The translations under genes and the position numbers were made by a program. Positions 44,038 through 55,340 of a DNA stretch of 64,000 bases are shown here, one piece after another. The notes beneath the pieces are model-generated. The model worked only from the letters and a program-made list of their open reading frames with translations. It searched no databases and had not been told where the DNA came from. How positions within the stretch are numbered: the first letter of the stretch is position 1; each line of letters begins with the position of its first letter. Source of the DNA: Artemisia argyi (lineage: Eukaryota; Streptophyta; Magnoliopsida; Asterales; Asteraceae); contig CM060704.1 in assembly GCA_030686995.1 (NCBI GenBank), positions 113,892,042 to 113,956,041 of the forward strand. The letters run 5' to 3'.

Positions 44038-46041
44038 TGTTGGTGTAGGTGGCTGAAGGGCCTACGTCAAACTGAAGGACCCATGCCAAAGTTACCTCGG
44101 CCCCGGACGGATCTTATTAGGTCGTCCGGCCTAACGGTAACCTTCAGATCGAAAGTCAAACTTGACACATATAGTTAACTGTTACCTGACCCAAATAAAT
44201 AGCTGAAGCATGACAGAACCGATAAAAGGCAAAGTGACAATTGCCGCCCGAAGATGTCACAATCCCACATGTGACCCTCAAGTATGGACAAGAAAGGCTC
44301 AACTATATATAGGGGTGAATTTCTCACCTTAGGGTACTTCATTCTTTCTACTCTAACCTTTTACTCATTATCTTTAATCATTTATAGCAGGGTACCCGCG
44401 AGATGCAGCGGCGGGTACCCTGTAATTAAAATTCTAGCAAACAATATTTTCTAGCTGTATGCGTTTTATAACAATAAGTTTACAAATATCGAGATTTTTA
44501 AGTAAAAACAAACTATTTCATACAAAAATAGTAGGGTGCACATGCGATACTGTAAAAATATAAAAACATTATACAATAATATTATAAAAATAGGAGGTCA
44601 AAATCGCTAGAGAGTGAAAACTCGGCTAACAAAAAAATTGTCCCTGTAATGAGTAAAAACACTTGGTCCAATTTAAAATTTGATTAGCAGCACAAAACTT
44701 CTACAACCAAATGGGCACAAATGAAGTACAAAAACTTCAGTCCAATAAACCTTTACCTAAGTCACCTTGAGGCCCATTGCTTACTCGGTTTTAAAATTTT
44801 AGCCCAAACCAAATGATACCCGGCCCCAAAACAAATTAGTACCCATCCAAACTTCACATAATCTTGGTATAAAATACCTCAACCCAAAGAATACTCAGTT
44901 AGTTAACCTAATCTCATTCTTATAACTATCCGCCCCCATCACTTCTTAACTCCTCTCACCTACGTTTTGCAGCCTCATCAATCTGACCACCTCTCGACTC
45001 CTCTGATCTCATCTTATCTCCATAAAAGAGAACTTATCTAATCTCATTCATCATCTCACCATCAGCAATAAACGAATACAAAACAAGATTTAATCGTACG
45101 AATACCAATATCCAAACATATCCGGATCATAAAACAATATTCAGTTTCAACTCAAGACGAATTAAGAGGCTTTAAGATCTTTGTGATAAAGGTCTCCGGT
45201 AGGTGTTTGTATTTGTTTTGTGTTTCATTCAACGAAACTAAGATAGACAATAACATAATTGTTATTTGTCTGTCTTTTAATTTTCGGATATAAGTTGAAG
45301 CATGAGTCTTCAAAAATGATCAGTGATGAGTTTTTCTTTATTCGTGTGTTTAAGATTAGTGAAGGTCTTCTCACTGTTGTTGTGCCACACGAAAAACAAA
45401 GGAAACAAGCTTGGATCTTTGATTAATTGTAACTGTTTTAATTTCTAGACCATTTGGCTGATTCTCAGGTTTTATAACCCTAGGTTTTTAGTCTAAGTAA
45501 CCATTTGGCTGATTTTCAAGTTTTATGGAGGGAAAAGTTTGCATTTATGGCTCGAAATTATATGGGTCAGAATTAAATATGGATGGGTTTTAATGGAGGG
45601 TTGTACATTGTACTTAAATTGTTGTAATTTTGGGTGTGAGAGTGTTTTTAATGCTATTAACGTAAATTCATACAAAAGTGGTCTGAATTTCATTCCATGC
45701 TATTTTTTGTTGTACACCATGCTTTGGTTGTTGTAATTGTGAAAATTGCTTGCTTTAAAGTATTGTAAACCATGCATCCTTTTTTGTACATCTGAAATTT
45801 TTGGAAAGAGAGTGCTTCCTCCATTATAAGTAGTATAGATAATATAAACTCATTCTCACACCGGAGTTTGGTCTAGGGATAAAACCTTAGGCGAGACTAA
45901 CGCATGTTCCCTGTGTGTAGATATCCGCAAGGCCAACAAGCCGAGAGGATTCACATAGAAATCTTCTGGAAGAATCGTGCTGAGACCATCCGGAAGACCC
46001 AACTTGTTTGTATGAAGTAACCACAAAATATTACTTCAACA
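44038..46041 (+). repeat. 3' LTR of element E, split by a Helitron-like insertion
   Basis: Starts TGTTGGTGTAGG after the G tract. U3 with a TATA box (44303-44312) runs to about 44384. The U5 continues at 45840 with CTCACACCGGAG and ends GACCCAACTTGTTTGTATG...CAACA, which aligns with the U5 of element F (CTCACGCCGGAG; CACCCAACTTTTGTATCAACA). The end could be 46025 or 46041. Without the insert the LTR is about 550 bp, close to F. Confidence 0.75.
44385..45839 (-). mobile_element. Helitron-like insertion in the E LTR (minus strand)
   Basis: About 1455 bp interrupt the LTR. On the minus strand it begins TCTATACTACTTATAATG, a typical plant Helitron 5' end, preceded by A. It ends with a hairpin of perfect 12-bp arms (CAGGGTACCCGC / GCGGGTACCCTG) followed by CTAT and no TSD. 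Plant Helitrons end in a GC-rich hairpin with ACCCGC/GCGGGT and CTRR; here the last base is not A or G. No Rep/helicase is encoded. Plus strand 44900-45220 looks like a captured promoter or 5' UTR: CT-rich leader, then a good splice donor CTCCG/GTAGGTG at about 45203. That last point is inference. Confidence 0.6.
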
Positions 46042-48431
46042 TCTTACTTTCTGTAAAGCGTGTTCATTTAAAACACACTTATGTGGACAGTTTACTCATT
46101 GATAGGCATTTAGATATTAAAACGTAAGTCTAACTCCAATCTCTTTTACGTTATAAAAGGTAATTTTGTTATTAAGTTTAATGACAAGCTAGTGTTAAGT
46201 TAAACTAGTTATGAGTAGAGTACCATGCATGAATACATTTAGATACCTTATCTTATCTTCTTATATTGAGGAGATGGTTTGATGTGCAATTAATGGTCCC
46301 TTACCTACTATCAAATAAAACATTTCATCATCGAACCACCCTGTAAAGCATCAACATCACACCCTTAGTAGAAACCTACCAATACTATATGTACCTGCCT
46401 TCTATATACGTACCCTACAAGCTAACTTTCTTCATATTCATATAATCTAAAATTAACACATTTTGCTATACAACTCATGAGGAAAAGAGGTCGAAAAATG
46501 TGGTGGGTCGTGCTTTTTAGAAGCAAGAGGAGTTTGTAAACTGAATCGAGAATGGATATCGATCAAATTCTTAAAGCTAAGCATGAAACTATCACCGAAG
46601 AATCGGAGATCGGTGAAGATAATTGCATGGTACAATTTTCAAAGCATATATGTTCAATGATGAAGAAGGAAAGGAAGCTCTATATGAAGCTAGCTATGGG
46701 AGAGAGTTTTCGGCCTCGTATTGGAATGAAGTTGAAAGACTCTTATTTGTTGTTTATGTCAGGTTTTGTGTCCAAAAAATGTTTGGGTGCACTTCCTCAG
46801 TGTTAGTATTACTTATGCTTAATCATTTATCACTAGCCATCTTTTCGTTTGCACTTTCTTTTTTTTATATATATTACGTGCAAGTGTTGATGCTTTTCAA
46901 TTCTAGCTAAAAACTTAGGTGCAAAAATGCAACTTTGTTGATAGCTGGGGTTTCAGTGTTGGATGTATGTATATGTTTGTGATCATGATCAAGTTTACAT
47001 AGAATTTCAAGATCATATAACTAACATATTTAAGCATTAGTTTATGTATGTTCATGGATATACATATGTATGTGTACATATGTGTCTTTATTTATACATG
47101 TCCAATTAATTATTTAAAGATTTATACATAAACTTCACCCAACTATATATTCACATTTCTTTAGATTTCAATTCACTCACATATAAGTAACTTGATATAT
47201 ATATTACTCTAATTCTAGGATAGTTAATAGTTTTACAGTCGGCATACTCAAAGAAGAAAACTTTGCACCGGTATCTATATATTATTAAAAGATACTGATA
47301 ATTAAAGTTAACAGCATTGCTACGATAATAACAAATTTCGAGACGGGGTACTTTTGACGGCGACGCTTGCCGTCGCTAAATGCCACAAAATGACAAAAAA
47401 TTTCAATGTTTGACTTTGATTTAGTGACTTTCATTCTGTATTTTAGTTTTTTTCATCATATGTATAGTCTGAGCAAACGCACTGAACTCATTGACACTTG
47501 GTTGTGCAATGTAGTTTTAACTATCCGATAACTAATTAGCGAGCACAGTTGAGATGAATGAGAGAGGATCTTTTAGCAGATGAGCGTTTGAAATTTAAAA
47601 GAATTGTAGGTCTTGTTAACTAAAGATATGGTTCATGAAGAGTTTTTGGGACATGTTTGTTATAAATGAAACATATATGTGAATGAAACAATGTGATAGA
47701 ATTTAATGAAATAAGTAGGTAATGATGAAGCGGTAAAAGAAACTCAAAGGAATAAGTGAAAATCAGAAAAATGTTAAAGAACAAATGATCGATCAGGAAG
47801 TTGGGTAAAAAGAATTCAAGGAACAAATAAAACAGAAATATATATTTTAGCTAAGCCACTTTCAATTTACGGCTGTCGCGTTTTATAGGCTACTTAACAA
47901 CTGTGATACACTGATACTAGAAGCTATTTTGTGTCAAATAATTGGTCTAACCTTTTCATTTTTTTTGTTTGGGTTTATTACAAGTAACTGCTCCTGGAGG
48001 TAACACAGCCCATGAGTTGAAGACTAAAGAAGAAGCCCGGTGATTAATTCAAATTTGAGGCTTGTGATGTACACTACACATTATGTTTTCATATTCAATT
48101 CTCAACTCTAGAGATAGTCTCTTTCCATAAACACGTTCTTCATATTCCAAATAAGCACGACCTTGCAAATGATGGTTTGTACAAAGGCCCTTGTATATAT
48201 GGTGTTAATTACTTGAGTCATCATGCCTTGCAAGTCTGACCAACCACTAGCAGATAATTTTGTAAATCTTCAAGTACATTTTCAGGTACAATCATATATG
48301 TTGTTATATTGAGGCCATATACATAGGGAGGAATTCGAATCAGTTTCATCTGAATAAATATTCTTAAAATTAAAGCACGTGATGCTCGACATTACCATAC
48401 CAAGATGTTTGACGTTTTTTTAGATCTCCAA
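46042..48431. other. Unassigned 2.4 kb between elements E and F
   Basis: This AT-rich DNA lacks LTR-element features and may be the original host sequence. Two small exon-like pieces on the plus strand (46545-46765 and about 47975-48044) are listed separately. A GACGGCGACG/CGTCGCTAAA stretch at about 47356-47378 resembles subterminal repeats of CACTA transposons but no element ends were found. Confidence 0.5.
46552..46765 (+). pseudogene. Possible host-gene relic, unrecognised
   Basis: Two overlapping frames look coding by composition: MDIDQILKAKHETITEESEIG from 46552, then from about 46623 a frame with FKAYMFNDEEGKEALYEASY and REFSASYWNEVERLL, ending at a possible splice donor (GTCAG/GTTTTG, about 46760). 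The join needs a frameshift near 46620. I do not recognise the family. A further exon-like piece at about 47978-48044, after an AG acceptor (VTAPGGNTAHELKTKEEAR then TGA), might belong to it. This is weak evidence from composition and splice sites only. Confidence 0.3.
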
Positions 48432-48938
48432 TGTTTATTGTGGTGGTTGCGTGATGACGTATAGTCTATATTTGGGCCACGAGCCCAAATGATATACATC
48501 ACTAAGGCCCAAAACCACCATGAGTGGGCTATTATAACTTGGGCCGCATTGATAATGGGGTTGGGCTCACGTAGACCCAAGCCCAACCAAACTACCCGGG
48601 CATAGATAAGAATCTCCTAATTACGGAATAGATATCCTTAACCCGGATAAGCACCACGCGTGCAAAGAGTAAGGAGCAAGAAACCTATGAGGATTCTGCA
48701 CCTATATAAGGAATGACGTAATTCTCATTAAGGTACGACTCACATACCCTAAACTCTTTACGAGAACCCTAAAAACCGATTACTTACTCTCACGCCGGAG
48801 GATAATCGTGGGAAACAATCCCACGATAAGCCTAACGGTGTTTGTTTATTTTCTTAGTGTGCAGGTTTCGAGCATTAAGAAGCGAATTGGTACGAGAGCA
48901 AGACTCCAAACTAGGAACACCCAACTTTTGTATCAACA
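48432..48938 (+). repeat. 5' LTR of element F
   Basis: It ends TTTTGTATCAACA two bases before the primer site. The start is less sure; TGTTTATTGTGGTGG at 48432 aligns with TGTTGGTGTAGGTGG of E, giving 507 bp, while TGATGACG at 48452 is an alternative. TATA box CTATATAAG at 48702-48710. GGGCC-rich inverted repeats lie in U3 (about 48474-48560). Confidence 0.7.
48702..48710 (+). promoter_or_regulatory. TATA box of element F LTR
   Basis: CTATATAAG, about 270 bp into the LTR. Confidence 0.65.
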
Positions 48939-48940
48939 AG

Positions 48941-48957
48941 TGGCGCCATCCGTGGGA
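48941..48957 (+). other. Primer-binding site of element F
   Basis: TGGCGCCATCCGTGGGA follows the LTR. It differs from the tRNA-Asp-type sites of A, B and D after TGGCGCC. I cannot name the tRNA with confidence. Confidence 0.75.
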
Positions 48958-48983
48958 CCAACACCAAGAATTAAGGAACTAGA

Positions 48984-51605
48984 ATGACAAAGAGTAAAAA
49001 TTCAAGCAAGCGGACTCCGCAGGTGGAAAAAACACGTGACTCCCAGAGGAAGAATCAACAAGATTCAACCCCTAGGCAGGCCTCTGGGACAACCAGTACG
49101 CCTGGTCACCAAGAGACGGGACCTACCCAACCTCTCCCAGCGGTGGAATTGCCTGTAAGGACTACCCACGTCACCACCGTAGTCCCAAGCGTTGAAGAAC
49201 TCCAGCGCACACTCTTCAATACTCCTCACCAAACGGCACTTACAGTGGACAACACTGTGCCGCCGGGCGCACCTAACAGTGATAGGGTACCCAATACTGA
49301 GGCAGATATTCTTGCAACGAATGAGGACGCACCTGACCTAACGCTGAGTAATTTTGTATCCCAAAATTACGAAACTCTAACGGCCCTTATGCAAGAAGAA
49401 GCGAGGAGAAGGTCGAATACGAGCCTGCAAGCCCGGCTCAACTTTGGTCCTGAACGCGAAGCATCACCACCGCGCCACCTACGAGGAAGACGCGAAAACA
49501 ATGAAAAACGTACCACTATCCATGATAGGCTGGGTACGATATCCGACCCACAATATTCAGAGGAATATGAAGACAGCGAGAGGCGCACTAATGTTCATTC
49601 CAGACTTGGTAGTCGAGGGATACAAGATAGATTAGGACCTCAACACTCACCAAGCGAAAGTTCCTCCAGGTCTGGGAGCAAAAGAATTCATGACAGATTG
49701 GGGAGAAGAATATCCCCAAGCGAAAGCCCCTCAAGCTCTTCCTCTGAAGGAAGCCGGCGCAAGCGCCGCAAAAGAGATTACTCCTCCTCCAACGACTCCT
49801 CAGATAATGAGGATAAGGAAACAGGACACTGGAAGTCTAGAGGAAGACATCGCGAAGAAGAAGACGAAGACATGTCTCTTCCATGGCGTCGCCAGAAAGT
49901 TGGTGCATTTACACGACGCATCAGCGATTACTCCGATCACAAAAGGAGGCGCATGCCCACTAATGTCAAAACATATGATGGAACAGGTGATCCGGATGAC
50001 CACCTAAAAATTTTCGAATCGGCCGCTACCATCGAAAATTGGCCACAACCTGTGTGGTGCCATATGTTTAATTCCACCTTAGTAGGGAATGCGCGCACGT
50101 GGTTTAGCAAGCTCCCACGACGGAGCATTGGTGGGTTTGAAGAATTACGGAAAGCATTCCGTTTAAACTTCACCCAAAGAAAGAAGTGCGCTAAAAACCC
50201 TGTTGAACTAGCCAGAGTAAAACAGCGCCAAGGGGAATCAACCAGTGCTTATGTGGAACGCTTTAAAGATGAGTGCATACATGTCAAAGCGTGTCCCGAA
50301 GTCCTAAAAATTTCAGGGTTCATGAATGGGATTAATAACCCTGAACTCATTTGGAAGCTAAACGACAAGGTTCCCCAAACCTTCGATGAGCTAATGAAGC
50401 GCACAAGATCCTTCATACAAGGAGAAGCAGCCGTTGCGGACAGCAAAAAAGGCTACTCAAATTATAGGCAACAAGAACAGCCTAGGAGACAATCCAACGA
50501 TCAGAATAGCAACCGCAGCAGGAATTATCGCAGTGGAAGAGAAAATAACAAATATACCCCTCTCACAAAGACTCCGAGGGAAATATTTGTAACAGAAGGT
50601 GCAAACTTTCCAAAACCTCCACCAATGCGTACCGCAGAGGACAAGCGCATAGGGAATGGATACTGCGAATACCATGGCCAAAAAGGCCATACAACCAATG
50701 AGTGTGTCCAGCTACGACAACTGATTAAAAAATTAGTAAGAGAGGGCAGAATGGACCACCTCGTAAAAAACATCAAAGAAGGGAAGGACAAGCAAAGGAA
50801 TGGGGGCAAGAAAGAACCTCCCAAAGACAAAGCTGACATCATCTACGTGATACAGTCATGGCAACGCAAGATAAAACAAAAAGTCAGTCAAAAATTCTCT
50901 CCAGAAAAAGAGATATCCTTCCCTACTCTAGCTGCGGACAACGCAGTAGTAGAGCCACTAACTATTGAAATACATATGGGGGGACATGATATCCACCGCA
51001 TGTATATCGATGGGGGGGCATCTGCAGACATCCTATATGATCATTGTTTCAAAAGGCTACGACCTGAGATACAAAGTCAATTGATACCAGCCACAACTTC
51101 GTTGACTGGATTCACAGGAGAAAAGATTTGGCCTATGGGGCAATTGCGCTTGCTAGTAGTTGTGGGCGATGAACAACACTCAACAGCAACATGGATAAAT
51201 TTCATGGTAATAAAGTCTCCCTCACCATACAATGGCATCATTGGGAGACCTGGAATATCATCCATGTACGCTGTACCATCCACAGCACATGGGATGCTCA
51301 AATTTCCAGTGAAAGGAGGAGTTGTCACCCTCTACAACACCACGGTACCAACAAAAGAATGCAACGCAGTAACCAGTGAGGTGGAGAATATTCCAGAACA
51401 GCGCACAGAAAAAACACCAAACTTAAAGGTCGCTATTCACCCCGACTACCCAGATCAAAAAATTTCGATTGAAGGATCTTTATCTGACAAAGGTAAAGCA
51501 GCTGTATGCGCACTCTTGCAAAAGAACCTAGATATCTTTGCATGGGAACCAAAGCACATGACTGGAGTGCCATGCTCTATCACAGAGCACAAGCTTCAAA
51601 TCTGA
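48984..51605 (+). CDS. Gag-protease polyprotein of Tat element F
   Basis: 873 codons with no interruption, starting at the first ATG after the primer site. Residues 1-130 are Thr/Pro-rich and low in complexity. Residues 150-290 have repeated IHDRLG/VHSRLG units and Ser/Arg/Glu-rich stretches. The Gag domain spans about 325-485 (VKTYDGTGDPDDHLKIF, WCHMFNSTLVGNARTWFSKL). A C-x2-H-x4-H-x4-C knuckle (CEYHGQKGHTTNEC) lies near 561. The aspartic protease occupies about 665-790 with MYIDGGASADILYD (D-G-G for D-T/S-G) and SPSPYNGIIGRPG. Residues 810-873 are the linker towards RT and stop at TGA 51603, a position where relatives have Arg, so pol once continued in the same frame. Confidence 0.92.
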   Translation: MTKSKNSSKRTPQVEKTRDSQRKNQQDSTPRQASGTTSTPGHQETGPTQPLPAVELPVRTTHVTTVVPSVEELQRTLFNTPHQTALTVDNTVPPGAPNSDRVPNTEADILATNEDAPDLTLSNFVSQNYETLTALMQEEARRRSNTSLQARLNFGPEREASPPRHLRGRRENNEKRTTIHDRLGTISDPQYSEEYEDSERRTNVHSRLGSRGIQDRLGPQHSPSESSSRSGSKRIHDRLGRRISPSESPSSSSSEGSRRKRRKRDYSSSNDSSDNEDKETGHWKSRGRHREEEDEDMSLPWRRQKVGAFTRRISDYSDHKRRRMPTNVKTYDGTGDPDDHLKIFESAATIENWPQPVWCHMFNSTLVGNARTWFSKLPRRSIGGFEELRKAFRLNFTQRKKCAKNPVELARVKQRQGESTSAYVERFKDECIHVKACPEVLKISGFMNGINNPELIWKLNDKVPQTFDELMKRTRSFIQGEAAVADSKKGYSNYRQQEQPRRQSNDQNSNRSRNYRSGRENNKYTPLTKTPREIFVTEGANFPKPPPMRTAEDKRIGNGYCEYHGQKGHTTNECVQLRQLIKKLVREGRMDHLVKNIKEGKDKQRNGGKKEPPKDKADIIYVIQSWQRKIKQKVSQKFSPEKEISFPTLAADNAVVEPLTIEIHMGGHDIHRMYIDGGASADILYDHCFKRLRPEIQSQLIPATTSLTGFTGEKIWPMGQLRLLVVVGDEQHSTATWINFMVIKSPSPYNGIIGRPGISSMYAVPSTAHGMLKFPVKGGVVTLYNTTVPTKECNAVTSEVENIPEQRTEKTPNLKVAIHPDYPDQKISIEGSLSDKGKAAVCALLQKNLDIFAWEPKHMTGVPCSITEHKLQI

Positions 51606-53340
51606 CAAGGATATCCCCCAATACGACAGAAGAAGCGCGGCCAGGCCCCAGATTGTGCAAAAGCTATTCTGGAGGAAGTACACAAACTTGTAGACGCAGG
51701 CATCATGCACGAAGTATACTATCACGACTGGCTTTCTAATCCAGTGATGGTAAAGAAGAGTGATGGCAGTTGGAGGATGTGCGTGGATTTACAGACCTCA
51801 ACAAAGCATGCCCACAGGACTGCTATCCACTGCCGGAGATAGACTGGAAAGTAGAATCCCTGTGCGGATATCCTTTCAAGTGCTTCCTAGACGCATACAA
51901 AGGATACCATCAAATCCAGATGGCAGTAGAGGACGAAGAAAAAACAGCTTTCCACACAAGTCAAGGGGTCTATTGCTATACGAAAATGCCCTTTGGCCTA
52001 AAAAACGCAAGCGCAACATACCAGCGATTGGTGGACACAGCTTTCAAAAAATAAGTAGGTCGAAACTTGGAAGTCTACGTTGACGACCATGTCATCAAGA
52101 GCCACACAGAGGATGAATTGGTGCGCGACATCGAGGAAATGTTCAAAACATTGGGAAAAATAAACATGAAGTTAAATCCCAAGAAATGCACCTTTGGCGC
52201 AACAGAAGGCATGTTCCTTGGATACTTAATAGAACCCGATGGAATCAAACCTTGCCCAGAAAAAACAAAAGCTGTTATCGATCTTCCCTCACCGCGCACA
52301 CTCAAAGAAGTCCAATCATTAAACGGAAAGCTAGCTGGGCTAAACCGTTTCTTATCTAAGTCAGCAGACAAATCACTCCCTCTCTTTAAAACACTCACCA
52401 AGTGCACCAAAAAGGGAGACTTTCATTGGACTGAGGAAGCAGAAGAAGCTTTTCAACAGCTAAAACAACATCTGGCATCACTCCCCAAACTTGTCGCACC
52501 GCGACCAGGGGAAGAGTTGATCATGTACTTATCTGTAACCCACGGAGCAGTTAGCGCAGTACTATTGATAGATAGAAACTCCGTCCAGACACCCATATAC
52601 TTTGTAAGCAAAGCATTGAAGAAGACATAGACTAACTACAGCGCCATGGAAAAGTTGGTCTTAGCTCTAGTATTCGCAGCAAAAAGACTGCGCAGATACT
52701 TTCAGGCACACCCAATAGCTGTAATCACAGACCAGCCACTCAAACAAGTTATCTCTAAACCTGACGCATCAGGGCGGCTACAAAAGTGGAGTGTGTTGTT
52801 AAGTGAATATAACATCTCGTATAGACCACGCACTGCAATCAAGGGGCAGATATTAGCCGATTTCATTGTTGAAAAGCCAGATACCGATAGTCCAACCTCA
52901 ACAACCAAAACAGATCTACAGGAACCCTGGATTCTGTTCACAGATGGATCCTCATGCGTGGATGGATCAGGCGCAGGCCTTATTCTTACTAATCCAGAAG
53001 GAATGGAATTCACCTATGTGCTGCGCTTCGAATTCACAGCCACAAACAATGAGGTAGAATACGAAGCCCTACTCGCTGGACTGCGTATTGCAATCCAAAT
53101 GGGTGTACGCAACCTGGAGGCAAACATGGATTCCAGGCTAGTAGCTAACCATGTGCTAGGTGAGTATGAAGCCAAGGATGAACACATGATCCAATACCTA
53201 GAAAAGACCAAGTCCTTAATTCAGAACTTTGATAGGTTCACAATAAAACAAGTACCTAGAGGGGACAATAGGAAAGCTGATGCGCTTAGCAAGATTGCAT
53301 CTACAAGCTTTGCACACTTATCAAAATAGGTATTGGTAGA
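51606..53340 (+). pseudogene. Pol of element F: RT and two RNase H domains
   Basis: Continues in the gag frame (YPPIRQKKRG, VMVKKSDGSWRMCVDF) to a one-base deletion at about 51786, then FTDLNKACPQDCYPLPEID in the next frame. RT motifs FLDAYKGYHQI, MPFGLKNASATYQRLVD and the catalytic YVDD (about 52078) are intact. TAA at 52052 and TAG at 52628 sit on Gln positions. The RNase H connection (52646 on: MEKLVLALVFAAKRLRRYF) and the second RNase H (52930-53300: ILFTDGSSCVDGSGAGLIL, NNEVEYEALLAGL) are open to TAG 53327, again on an expected Gln. Apart from these few changes the enzyme looks complete. Confidence 0.88.
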
Positions 53341-54639
53341 AACCCTACAAAACAAGTCAATCTTGGAGATGGAAGTATCCACAGTGATAGAAGAACAAGA
53401 TCCTACGTGGATGATACCCATCATTGAATTCATTAGCAAAGGAGTCTTACCACAAGATCATAAGCACGCTCAAAGAGTGCGGCGCACAGCGCAGCGATTT
53501 GAACTATGAGACAACATCCTCTATCGACGTTCTTTCTTGCAACGTTGGCTCCGATGTGTTGGACCTCTTCAAGCAGACTATGTACTCTGAGAAATCCATG
53601 CTGGATCATGTAGCATGCACTCAGGACCACGGTCTGTTGTAGCGCGCATACTACGGTCGGGGTATTATTGGCCCACTATGCACCGCGACGCGCGAGATAT
53701 GATAAAAAATGCAGCAATTGCCAAGTACACAGGCCAATCCCGCGTCAACCACAACAAGAGCTAACTCCTATCACCTCACCATGGCCATTCTACAAATGGG
53801 GCATCGACATCGCAGGCCCTTTTCCAGTTGCAGCGGGAGGGCTAAAATTCCTCATCGTAGCCATAGACTACTTTACAAAGTGGATTGAGGCAAAAGCAGT
53901 GGTGAGTATCACGGGCAACCAGGTAAAACGCTTTGTGTGGGATAATATTGTATGTCGCTTCGGACTACCTGGAGAAATCATATCAGACAATGGGAAACAA
54001 TTCTGTGACAACCCATTCAAAGATTAGTGCGCGCAATTGAACATCACACAACACTTTGCTTCAGTAAAACACCCACAAACCAATGGTTTAGTTGAGCGTG
54101 CGAATCGTAGTCTAGGTGAAGGAATAAAAGCGCGCCTTGACAGACACAAAGGAAGGTGGGTGGACGAGCTATCACATGTCTTATGGGCGCATCGCACCAC
54201 AATCAAAACCAGTACTGGAGACACACCATTCTCCCTTGTCTACGGAACAGAAGCCGTCATACCAGCTGAGATAGGAATGCCAACTATACGAACAGCAGAG
54301 GTCAACGTCACAACAAATGACGAGGAGCGGTGCATAGACTTGGACTTACTGGAAGAAAGACGTGAACGCGCAGCTATACGCGAGGCAAAGGCTAAGGCAA
54401 AAATGAAGAAGTATTATGATGCAAAAGTCAAACATACTTCCTTCAGGCCAGGAGACTTTGTATACCGCGCTAATGACACAAGCCACGCAGAAGACACATG
54501 CAAGCTTGGACCCAAATGGGAAGGACCCTATGAGGTCACTGATGTGCTAGGCAATGGTGCATACAGGTTGTGCGATATGGAAGGTCACGATCTAGCGCGC
54601 ACTTGGAATATCTGCAATCTCAAAAGATGTTATCTTTAG
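53341..54639 (+). pseudogene. Integrase of element F
   Basis: A linker with two TGA stops on Arg positions (53507, 53588) leads into the zinc-finger part (SCSMHSGPRSVVARILRSGYYWPTMH...) which has a frame change near 53690-53710. The core runs from 53760: D in GIDIAGPF (about 53805), D in IISDNGKQF (about 53986), TAG at 54025 on a Trp position, then E in NGLVERANRSLG (about 54094). The C-terminal domain is intact to the TAG at 54637 (FRPGDFVYR, LGPKWEGPYEVTD, RTWNICNLKRCY). Confidence 0.88.
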
Positions 54640-55286
54640 GAAAGGCTATGGCCCACAAACAGACATCTTTGCACACTAGTATGTGCCCAATAATTGTTTG
54701 TTTTTTCTTTTCTTTGTTAGGAATTGTTTTTTACTTTTTCAAAAACTTGCAAGTATCAATAAAACCTTATGGTTTCTAGCTAACTCCATAACACATTTTA
54801 CTTTATTGCGTACATTCTTATATGTGTCAATATTGTTATATTACATGTTTGCCTACATGGCGTGCATGCACTAGTTAAGACCCACGACGGCATAAAAGGA
54901 TGAGTAAACCTACTAACTAACTCGTTGAGTAAGAGGGTTGCAAACCCATCAACATTGGATCACGCATCCTTGCTAGGCGCCTTACCTTCAAGACGTTGAA
55001 GTAAGTTTTCCTTGCGCATCCCACGAAGGATGCACAAATGTCACGTACAAGCTTAGCAAACAACGAGCCAAGACTCTTGGTCACACAACAAAACTTTGCA
55101 AACATAATCCAAGTTTATACTTATAATTTATCTTAAGTCACATACTTAATTTAAACATAACTCCAAAAAGGAGTATCGTATTAATCTTTTTACATAAAAA
55201 GACAAGAATCATAACACGCAAAAGATATACTTTGTTATTTATACAATAAATATACAAGTTACAAAAAAAAAAAAAAAAATAAAAAA

Positions 55287-55326
<40 letters not shown>

Positions 55327-55340
55327 AATAAAAAAAAAGC
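54640..55340 (+). other. Noncoding spacer between pol and antisense gene of F
   Basis: AT-rich with no gene. A 57-bp A/AAAT microsatellite lies at about 55263-55335, directly beside the stop codon of the antisense gene. Small inverted repeats around GATGCG occur near 54960-55035. Confidence 0.6.
55263..55338. repeat. Poly-A and (AAAT)n microsatellite
   Basis: An A17 run is followed by about eleven TAAA units, an ATA repeat and A9. On the antisense strand this lies immediately downstream of the gene's stop codon, so it reads as a T-rich tract. Confidence 0.9.

Larger units (their letters stand above)
35211..46041 (+). mobile_element. Element E: decayed Tat-lineage Ty3/Gypsy retrotransposon, 5' truncated
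   Basis: In order: gag (start missing), zinc knuckle, protease, RT, RNase H, a second RNase H, integrase, a minisatellite, an antisense gene, a G17 tract and a 3' LTR with a Helitron-like insert. A second RNase H and an antisense ORF downstream of pol are known features of the Tat lineage. No 5' LTR, primer site or TSD remains. Many stops and frameshifts make it older or less constrained than F. Confidence 0.88.

Noticed and set aside
47340..47385. GACGGCGACG...CGTCGCTAAA stretch resembling CACTA subterminal repeats
   Set aside because: No CACTA ends or TSD were found nearby, so only a fragment or chance match can be claimed.
54900..55100. Inverted repeats around GATGCG in element F spacer
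   Set aside because: Few, imperfect, and not arranged before a promoter as in element C.
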